Positions 52,672-57,520 of a DNA stretch of 57,520 nucleotides are shown piece by piece. A program made the translations under genes and the position numbers. Source of the stretch: an uncultured Flavobacteriales bacterium (lineage in GTDB: Bacteria; Bacteroidota; Bacteroidia; Flavobacteriales_D; Sanyastnellaceae); NCBI GenBank assembly GCA_938082505.1, contig CALLLH010000032.1, forward strand, positions 1-57,520. Direction: 5' to 3'. Position 1 is the first letter of the stretch. Each line of letters begins with the position of its first letter. The notes under the pieces were generated by a model that saw only the letters and a program-made list of their open reading frames with translations, made no database searches and was not told where the DNA came from.

Positions 52672-53175
52672 TCAGAATTCGGGAATCCAAGGATCGATCA
52701 GGGGCAGCACGGTTCTGGCTGTCTGATCCAACCAGGGCCAGATCACGCTGTTCTGCACCCAGGAATCCGGCAGCCAATCGGTCCCGAGGAATCCTTGGAT
52801 GAGCAGCAGGATGATGGACCAGAAGAACCAAGACCGACCGGTGGAGAACACCACCCCGCCCAGCCGGTCCAGCGGCTTGAGTGCCGTGATGTCCACGAGC
52901 TTCTCGAGCAGGCGCCCAATGAGGTGCACCGCTAGGGCAACGATGAGGAACGTCACCGCAAAGGACACGATGCCGAGGTACTCCTTGCCGATGGCGTAGT
53001 GCGCATCGAGCCATCCTGCCGTGATGTCGGAACCGTACAGCGCTGCATAGGCTCCGAGGAAGAGGGCGACGAGCCCGGTTACCTCGAGAATGAAGCCCCT
53101 TCGAAAGCCGCGAATGGCACCCAACAAGAGGAGGATAGCCAAAAAAACATCTATCGGACTGCTGATTTCGGGCAT
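52672..53175 (-). CDS. CvpA family membrane protein
   Basis: The 167-residue membrane protein has four predicted helices, beginning DVFLAILLLLGAIRGFRRGFILEV and including LVALFLGAYAALYG, SFAVTFLIVALAVHLIGRLLE and SWFFWSIILLLIQGF. The GFRRGF turn after helix one and the LDRLGG spacing before helix four match the CvpA/colicin V production family, whose members affect envelope integrity and biofilm. The exact role is unknown. I chose ATG 53175; an upstream ATG at 53217 overlaps the divergent GNAT start. It is monocistronic in appearance and convergent with the phosphohexomutase gene. Confidence 0.83.
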   Translation of the reverse strand: MPEISSPIDVFLAILLLLGAIRGFRRGFILEVTGLVALFLGAYAALYGSDITAGWLDAHYAIGKEYLGIVSFAVTFLIVALAVHLIGRLLEKLVDITALKPLDRLGGVVFSTGRSWFFWSIILLLIQGFLGTDWLPDSWVQNSVIWPWLDQTARTVLPLIDPWIPEF

Positions 53176-53189
53176 GCCTTGATGCAATC

Positions 53190-53197
53190 TACGTTTG
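53190..53197 (+). promoter_or_regulatory. -7 box of the GNAT-lysC pair
   Basis: TACGTTTG matches TAnnTTTG at every fixed position and ends four bases before the GNAT ATG (53202). A matching -33 TTG at ideal distance is not seen. If real, the message starts at the start codon. Confidence 0.42.
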
Positions 53198-53201
53198 TGG
53201 C

Positions 53202-53693
53202 ATGGAACAATCGGCAAGGGTCAGACCGGGAAAAGAGGAGGACATTCCAAGGACCCTCGAACTGATCAGGGAACTGGCGGAGTACGAGCGTGCCCTCGAC
53301 CAGGTGAACATCGATGCGCAGACCCTGATGAACGACGGTTTCGGTTCGGATCCGGCGTATGGACTGCTGGTGTTGGAGTCCACCGAAAGTGATGAGGTGG
53401 TGGGCATCGCCCTCTACTACCAGAAGTACAGCACATGGAATGGCCGCTGCCTGTTCCTCGAGGACCTCGTGGTGACGGAGCATGAAAGGGGAAAGGGCTT
53501 CGGCCTGAAGCTGTTTTCCGCGGTGGCGGCCGAGGCGGTGCGACGCGGTTGCGCCTACATGCAGTGGCAGGTACTCGATTGGAACACACCCGCCATCGAC
53601 TTCTACAAGTCGCTGGATGCTGAGGTCAGCAGCGAATGGCTCAATGGCCGCCTGGCGGGCACTGCACTCCATCGTTTGGCCAACGCATCATGA
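53202..53693 (+). CDS. GNAT family N-acetyltransferase
   Basis: The 163-residue acetyltransferase has the acetyl-CoA motif EHERGKGFGLKLF after FLEDLVVTE, a WQVLDWNTPAIDFYKSLDAE motif and a short C-terminal strand. The YYQKYSTWNGRCLFLEDL arrangement resembles the SAT1/diamine acetyltransferase subgroup, so a polyamine or small amine substrate is plausible but unproven. Its stop overlaps the aspartokinase start by 4 bases (ATGA). GNAT followed by lysC is an order I recall in flavobacteria. Confidence 0.86.
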   Translation: MEQSARVRPGKEEDIPRTLELIRELAEYERALDQVNIDAQTLMNDGFGSDPAYGLLVLESTESDEVVGIALYYQKYSTWNGRCLFLEDLVVTEHERGKGFGLKLFSAVAAEAVRRGCAYMQWQVLDWNTPAIDFYKSLDAEVSSEWLNGRLAGTALHRLANAS

Positions 53694-54769
53694 AGTTGGA
53701 GGTTCACAAATTCGGGGGGGCTGCGGTCCGGGATGCTGCAGGGGTCCGAAATGTGGCGAGGATCGTGGGCGAGCGGGTCCGCAATGGCGTTCAACCCGTG
53801 GTTGTGGTGAGTGCCATGGCCAAGTCCACCAATGCGCTGGAAAGAGTATGGGGCACTTTGCCGACGGTGGCAATGCCCGATGCCGCGGTGGAGGAAGTGC
53901 GGGCCTTCCATTTCGAGGTGTTGGAAGAACTCGGGTTGAGCTGGAAATTGATCAAAGGGGATTGGGCGGAATTCATGCGGGTGGCGCGTGAGTTGTGTGG
54001 CGCGGATTGCAGCGATGCGGGCTACGATGCCCTCGTCGGGTTCGGCGAACTGTTCTCCACCAGGATTGTCCATGCCCAATGCGCACAGGAGGGGCAGGAT
54101 GCGCTGTGGTGGTCTGCATGGGAGGTCATCCGGACCGACAGTGGACACCGGGCGGCATCCGTGGACCTCGAGGTGACCCATCGGCTGTTGAGAAAGGCTT
54201 TCAGTTCGGTGGGGTCTGCCGTGGTGGTGACCCAGGGATTTGTGGGAGGCACAAGCGACGGCATTCCCACGACTTTGGGAAGGGAAGGGTCCGATTTCAG
54301 CGCTGCACTGTTGGCCGAAGCGCTGGGCGCTGAGCGTTTGGTGGTGTGGAAGGACGTGCCCGGCGTGATGACAGGAGATCCGAGGCAGTGGCCGCTGGCG
54401 AAGCGGATTGCACGCCTGGACCATCGGACGGCGGAACGCATGAGCCTGGCCGGGGCCGGAGTGCTCCATCCGTCGACCATGGCGCCCTTGCAGCGGTCAG
54501 AGATTCCATTGGAGGTCCGCAGCTTTCTGGCCCCTGAGCGCATCGGTACCATCATCGAGGGGGCCGCGCCCGAGCATGGGGGCCAGCTGCTGTGGGCTTT
54601 TGCCGTGGATGAAGGGGGTCAACCCTTTGCTCGGTGTCTGTCCAGTGAAACCGACAAAGTCATAAAGGAGTGGAACAAGGCCTTTGGCGACCGGCCCATT
54701 GTGGCCATCGGCCCCGACCCTGAAATGGAGGACTGCCTGAGGTTGGCATGGATGCCGGAGTCCGAGTGA
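53690..54769 (+). CDS. Aspartate kinase, short form with an altered N-terminal motif
   Basis: The 359-residue protein is clearly of the aspartokinase fold, with VTQGFVGGTSDGIPTTLGREGSDFSAALLAEALGAE, VWKDVPGVMTGDPR and AGAGVLHPSTMAPLQRSEIPLEV. Two oddities stand out. The N-terminal motif reads KFGGAAVRD (Ala11-Ala12) where aspartokinases usually have K-F-G-G-[TSA]-S. The region after about residue 290 is only some 70 residues and shows no clear pair of ACT domains, where typical enzymes run to 400-450. It could be a feedback-insensitive or impaired kinase, or a paralogue with a second aspartokinase elsewhere. It follows the GNAT with a 4-base overlap and ends before a strong terminator. Confidence 0.83.
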   Translation: MKLEVHKFGGAAVRDAAGVRNVARIVGERVRNGVQPVVVVSAMAKSTNALERVWGTLPTVAMPDAAVEEVRAFHFEVLEELGLSWKLIKGDWAEFMRVARELCGADCSDAGYDALVGFGELFSTRIVHAQCAQEGQDALWWSAWEVIRTDSGHRAASVDLEVTHRLLRKAFSSVGSAVVVTQGFVGGTSDGIPTTLGREGSDFSAALLAEALGAERLVVWKDVPGVMTGDPRQWPLAKRIARLDHRTAERMSLAGAGVLHPSTMAPLQRSEIPLEVRSFLAPERIGTIIEGAAPEHGGQLLWAFAVDEGGQPFARCLSSETDKVIKEWNKAFGDRPIVAIGPDPEMEDCLRLAWMPESE

Positions 54770-54777
54770 CCCCCCTG

Positions 54778-54811
54778 AAAAAAAAAGCCGGCTTCCATAG
54801 GAACCGGCTTT
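54778..54811 (-). terminator. Rho-independent terminator of the DUF2795 gene
   Basis: AAAGCCGG and CCGGCTTT with a bulged TTCC/GGAA inner stem form a hairpin (54784-54811). Read on the minus strand it is followed by nine T. It terminates the DUF2795 gene (54843-55064) and may also stop plus-strand readthrough from the aspartokinase gene. Confidence 0.85.
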
Positions 54812-54839
54812 ACTGACAGGAAACGACACTGACAGGAAA
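54812..54839. repeat. Tandem 12-base direct repeat
   Basis: ACTGACAGGAAA occurs at 54812-54823 and again at 54828-54839, separated by CGAC (period 16). It lies between the terminator hairpin and the stop codon of the DUF2795 gene. Its significance is unknown. Confidence 0.6.
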
Positions 54840-54842
54840 TGG

Positions 54843-55064
54843 CTAGTACTCGTCCTCGTTGAAGAAGAAATCCTCCTTCGAGGGATAATCGGGCCAAATG
54901 TCCTCGATGGTATCGAAGGTTTCCTGGTCATCCTCGATTTGCTGCAGGTTCTCCACCACTTCCAAAGGCGCTCCTGTCCGCATGGCGAAATCAATGAGTT
55001 CATCCTTCGTAGCGGGCCAAGGGGCGTCTTCGAGGTAAGAAGCAAGTTCAAGAGTCCAATACAT
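54843..55064 (-). CDS. DUF2795 family small acidic protein
   Basis: The 73-residue cytoplasmic protein is strongly acidic, especially at the C-terminus (EDIWPDYPSKEDFFFNEDEY). It begins MYWTLELASYLEDAPWPATKDELIDFAMRTGAPLEV, which matches my memory of the DUF2795 family, highly conserved and very short in Bacteroidota. The function is unknown to me. It has the best promoter in the window and its own terminator, so it is a free-standing transcription unit, probably well expressed. Confidence 0.82.
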   Translation of the reverse strand: MYWTLELASYLEDAPWPATKDELIDFAMRTGAPLEVVENLQQIEDDQETFDTIEDIWPDYPSKEDFFFNEDEY

Positions 55065-55087
55065 CGTGCTTCATATTTCAGGCGCGG

Positions 55088-55117
55088 CAAAAGTAGCCGA
55101 GTCCCAATTCTTTGCAA
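55088..55117 (-). promoter_or_regulatory. Promoter of the DUF2795 gene
   Basis: On the minus strand a -33 TTG (55115-55117) is followed after exactly 19 bases by TACTTTTG (55088-55095), a full match to TAnnTTTG. The start codon is 23 bases further. This is the most complete Bacteroidota promoter seen here. Confidence 0.65.
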
Positions 55118-55149
55118 GCCCTACGCCCATCGAACACAAAAAGTTCCCT

Positions 55150-55707
55150 TCATCCTTGATTTTCAAGGTCGCGAGGCCACTTTTCCTCCTCGACACCCGC
55201 AGTAAAGGCCGCCCAACGGCCCAAAGTGAAGAGGGCATCGCTCAATCTATTGAGGTATTTGATCGCAGCGTCGGGCTGGGAGACGAGACGGTCCAGGGCC
55301 ACGGATCGCCGTTCCGCACGTCGGCAAACAGTGCGGGCCAGATGGCATTGCGAGATGGCCGGATGGCCTCCGGGAAGAACGAAATTCCGCAAAGGGGGCA
55401 ATGCCGTTTCCAGGGCATCAATCCATGCTTCCATGGCTTCGATGTGCGACTCCGTGACCATGAGGGCGCCAGGTCGGGGGCCCTTGGGATCGGCGAGGAT
55501 GCTGCCGATGCGGAACAGGTGGTCTTGTATTCCGCGCACTGCGTCCCTGTGCGGCTCAAGGACCGGATGGTCGAGCAGTCCTCCGACCACGGCATTCAAT
55601 TCATCGATGGTGCCGTATGCTTCGATGCGGGCGTCGTCCTTGTGGACGCGGGAACCATCGAACAGGGAGGTCTCCCCTCCGTCACCGGTGCGGGTGTAGA
55701 TGCGCAT
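55150..55707 (-). CDS. Cob(I)yrinic acid a,c-diamide adenosyltransferase (PduO type)
   Basis: The 185-residue PduO-type adenosyltransferase makes adenosylcobalamin from cob(I)alamin and ATP. The ATP-binding N-terminus RIYTRTGDGGETSLFDGSRVHKDDARIEAYGTIDELN is diagnostic. FVLPGG and the helical RTVCRRAERRSVAL block with catalytic Arg/Glu residues complete it. ATG 55707 gives the standard start. No other cobalamin genes are near. The organism probably salvages the cofactor. It diverges from the dCMP deaminase gene by 78 bases. Confidence 0.93.
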   Translation of the reverse strand: MRIYTRTGDGGETSLFDGSRVHKDDARIEAYGTIDELNAVVGGLLDHPVLEPHRDAVRGIQDHLFRIGSILADPKGPRPGALMVTESHIEAMEAWIDALETALPPLRNFVLPGGHPAISQCHLARTVCRRAERRSVALDRLVSQPDAAIKYLNRLSDALFTLGRWAAFTAGVEEEKWPRDLENQG

Positions 55708-55773
55708 GTTGCAAAGGTGCGCTTCAGGACGCAACCGGCACCACGGGGGGCACAGGAGAAGAATGGGGGGAAG

Positions 55774-55781
55774 TACCTTCG
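55774..55781 (+). promoter_or_regulatory. -7-like box immediately before the dCMP deaminase
   Basis: TACCTTCG mismatches TAnnTTTG at one base and ends four bases before the GTG at 55786. The same 8-mer precedes lpd. This again predicts a leaderless message. Confidence 0.32.
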
Positions 55782-55785
55782 CGGC

Positions 55786-56214
55786 GTGCACGAGGCAAAG
55801 CAGCGACGATATGACATGGCGTACCTCCGGATGGCACGCGAATGGGCGATGCTGTCCCATTGCCGGCGCAAGCAGGTCGGAGCACTCATCGTGCGCGACG
55901 GCATGATTGTGTCGGACGGATACAATGGCACCCCCAGCGGATTTCCCAATGCATGTGAGGACGAGGACGGGTCGACCCATTGGTATGTGTTGCATGCCGA
56001 GGCGAATGCGATCACCAAACTGGCGAGGTCGAACCACACGGCGGCCGGCGCCACCCTCTACATCACCCTGTCGCCGTGTCGGGAATGCGCCAAGCTGATC
56101 CACCAGGTGGGCATCCGCAGGCTCGTATTCATCCATGCCTACAAGGATGATTCGGGCTTGAAATTCCTCAATGACGCAGGCGTCGAAATCGTGCGGTACG
56201 AACATGTCGAGTGA
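55786..56214 (+). CDS. dCMP deaminase family protein
   Basis: The 142-residue zinc-dependent deaminase has His70 and Glu72 in VLHAEANAI and Cys98/Cys101 in LSPCRECAKLIHQ, the full catalytic zinc site. The nucleotide-binding DGYNGTPSGFPNACED matches dCMP deaminases, which make dUMP for thymidylate synthesis. I chose GTG 55786 because family N-termini align from there (KQRRYDMAYLRMA); ATG 55816 would cut off the conserved start. An open frame runs far upstream across the adenosyltransferase, without similarity. The S41 protease gene overlaps its end by 11 bases. Confidence 0.9.
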   Translation: MHEAKQRRYDMAYLRMAREWAMLSHCRRKQVGALIVRDGMIVSDGYNGTPSGFPNACEDEDGSTHWYVLHAEANAITKLARSNHTAAGATLYITLSPCRECAKLIHQVGIRRLVFIHAYKDDSGLKFLNDAGVEIVRYEHVE

Positions 56215-57520
56215 ACGCCCGCCCATTCCCCGGCCATGGATTCCCTTGGCGCTCGGGGCCGCACTCATGCTGGGCGCCTACCTCGGACAGGGCCTTCAAA
56301 GGGATGAGCCGATCTGGAACCTGCAGGGTCCTGTATTCATGCCTTCCGGGCAGGTACTCGGCTCCGTCCTGGACCGCATCGACCGGATGTATGTCGACCC
56401 TGTGGACCGCAGTCGGTTGACCGAGGTGGCCATCGATGCCATTCTTGCGGAGCTGGATCCGCACAGCGATTGGTTCAGCAGCGAAGAATTGGCGGCCATG
56501 GCCGAGCCGATGGAGGGCAACTTCGAAGGCATCGGGGTCGAATTCCTGCTCCAGCAGGACACCATCATGGTGGTAACGCCCATTCCCGGAGGACCCAGCG
56601 AGGAGGCCGGGGTCCTGGCAGGTGACCGCATTGTCGTCGTGGATGACTCTGCCATCGCGGGAACAGGATTGACCAACAGCAAGGTGATGGACCTCCTCAA
56701 GGGGCCGGCAGGAACGGAGGTGCGATTGGGGCTGTTCAGGCCGAACCGAATCGGTGGGGATACCATCGACGTGAAGCTGCGCCGCGGTCGGATTCCCATC
56801 CACAGTGTCGTGTCAGCGGAGCTGATGGAGGACCGAACCGGCTACATCAAGGTGATCCGGTTTGCGAGGAACACCCACGAGGAATTCGAGGCGGCCCTTG
56901 GAGCCTTGTCCGAAACCGGTGCCGATCGGCTCGTATTGGACTTGCGGGGCAATGGTGGGGGATACCTCCACGCGGCGGTGCCCATGGTCGAGCATTTCCT
57001 CGATGAGGGCGATCTCGTGGTCTACACGGAGGGTTCGGCCCAGCCGCGTCGGGAGTACGTGACCGAGCGTCCGGGCCGTTACCGGGACATGCCGGTGGTG
57101 GTCATGGTCGATGAGGGCAGTGCTTCGGCCAGCGAGATTTTTGCCGGCGCACTCCAGGACCATGACCGCGGTGTGATCGTGGGACGCAGGACCTTCGGCA
57201 AGGGGCTCGTCCAGGAGGAGTTTCCGGTGGCGAACCGGGGTGCACTGCGGTTGACGGTGGCCCGATACTACACGCCGAGCGGCCGGTCGATCCAACGGCC
57301 CTATGGTTCGGGAATCAACTATGCGGAAGAATGGGTGGTGCGCGAGGAACGGGGCGAATATCTCGAAGCGGACAGCATCCTGCAGGTGGATTCCCTGGCC
57401 TTTCTCACCCACGCGGGCCGAACCGTTTTCGGCGGTGGCGGCATTGCCCCTGACGTGTTTGTGCCACTCGATACCGGCAGCTACCCGGCTTCTTTCCGGG
57501 AATTGGTGTACGCCGGTAGA
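56204..57520 (+). CDS. S41 family C-terminal processing peptidase (3' truncated by the window)
   Basis: At least 439 residues are seen with no stop before the window ends. The N-terminal helix IPLALGAALMLGAYLGQG anchors or exports it. A helical region (about 45-100) leads to a PDZ domain (about 105-195, with EGIGVEF and GPSEEAGVLAGDRIV). The protease core has LDLRGNGGGYLHAA, nucleophile Ser308 in GSASASEIFAGAL and Lys333 in FGKGLVQEE. The 25-residue spacing matches the Ser-Lys dyad of CtpA/CtpB proteases. Such proteases trim periplasmic and wall-hydrolase proteins. It overlaps the dCMP deaminase gene by 11 bases, so they are co-translated. The C-terminal part is missing. Confidence 0.92.
   Translation, partial: MSSERPPIPRPWIPLALGAALMLGAYLGQGLQRDEPIWNLQGPVFMPSGQVLGSVLDRIDRMYVDPVDRSRLTEVAIDAILAELDPHSDWFSSEELAAMAEPMEGNFEGIGVEFLLQQDTIMVVTPIPGGPSEEAGVLAGDRIVVVDDSAIAGTGLTNSKVMDLLKGPAGTEVRLGLFRPNRIGGDTIDVKLRRGRIPIHSVVSAELMEDRTGYIKVIRFARNTHEEFEAALGALSETGADRLVLDLRGNGGGYLHAAVPMVEHFLDEGDLVVYTEGSAQPRREYVTERPGRYRDMPVVVMVDEGSASASEIFAGALQDHDRGVIVGRRTFGKGLVQEEFPVANRGALRLTVARYYTPSGRSIQRPYGSGINYAEEWVVREERGEYLEADSILQVDSLAFLTHAGRTVFGGGGIAPDVFVPLDTGSYPASFRELVYAGR

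Noticed and set aside
1-57520. CRISPR arrays, insertion sequences, prophage or integrase genes
   Set aside because: No regularly spaced repeats, transposase or integrase motifs, or terminal inverted repeats were seen. The gene content is housekeeping with normal flavobacterial order.

Overview
The window looks like a stretch of chromosome from a high-GC (roughly 60 percent by eye) member of the Bacteroidota, most like Flavobacteriales. The reasons are lineage-typical families (a C-terminal type IX secretion sorting domain, PorG/DUF6089, DUF2480, DUF2795, BamA followed by two OmpH/Skp genes), Bacteroidota-type -7 promoter boxes (TAnnTTTG), starts that mostly lack Shine-Dalgarno sequences, and familiar flavobacterial gene orders such as purH-mreBCD-mrdA-rodA and pdxJ-hydrolase / CBS-nadK-porG-uppS-bamA-ompH-ompH-murI. 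I count 51 protein genes, nearly wall to wall. No intergenic gap exceeds about 170 bases. I found no rRNA, tRNA, insertion sequence, prophage or CRISPR array.

Layout. 1-8.6 kb: the 3' end of a secreted PKD protein, purQ, dxs, a DUF2480 gene, polA, then a lipoprotein and a small secreted protein. 8.6-18.2 kb: pdxJ with an alpha/beta hydrolase (minus), diverging from the envelope run CBS protein, NAD kinase, porG, uppS, bamA, two ompH genes and murI. 18.2-29.6 kb, all minus strand: gamma carbonic anhydrase, comM, gmhA, a DsbD-like protein with duplicated N-terminal domains, a queuosine-precursor transporter, tilS, pabB, hemH and lpd. 29.7-40.8 kb, plus strand: an RND/MMPL exporter, a tightly overlapping trio (heme-oxygenase-like diiron protein, methyltransferase, Fe(II)/2-oxoglutarate dioxygenase), rmlA, a polyprenyl diphosphate synthase, then sucA-sucB. 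40.8-47.9 kb, minus strand: purH and the cell-elongation genes mreB, mreC, mreD, mrdA, rodA. 48.0-57.5 kb: an ABC permease, an outer-membrane-type protein, rmlD, a phosphohexomutase, cvpA, a GNAT, an unusual aspartokinase, DUF2795, a cobalamin adenosyltransferase, dCMP deaminase and an S41 protease cut off by the window end.

Most of this is housekeeping: TCA-cycle 2-oxoglutarate dehydrogenase with its E3 (lpd) nearby, isoprenoid supply (dxs, uppS, polyprenyl synthase), wall growth (murI, mre/mrd), outer-membrane assembly (bamA, ompH) and type IX secretion (porG and one client). The best candidate for an undescribed system is the three-gene metalloenzyme/methyltransferase cassette at 32261-34688. 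It has 4-base start/stop overlaps, a structured leader, and an exporter gene just upstream. Secondary points are an apparently altered aspartokinase, a four-cysteine insertion in ferrochelatase, tandem DsbD alpha-type domains, and several genes whose -7 box ends exactly four bases before the start codon, which suggests leaderless mRNAs.
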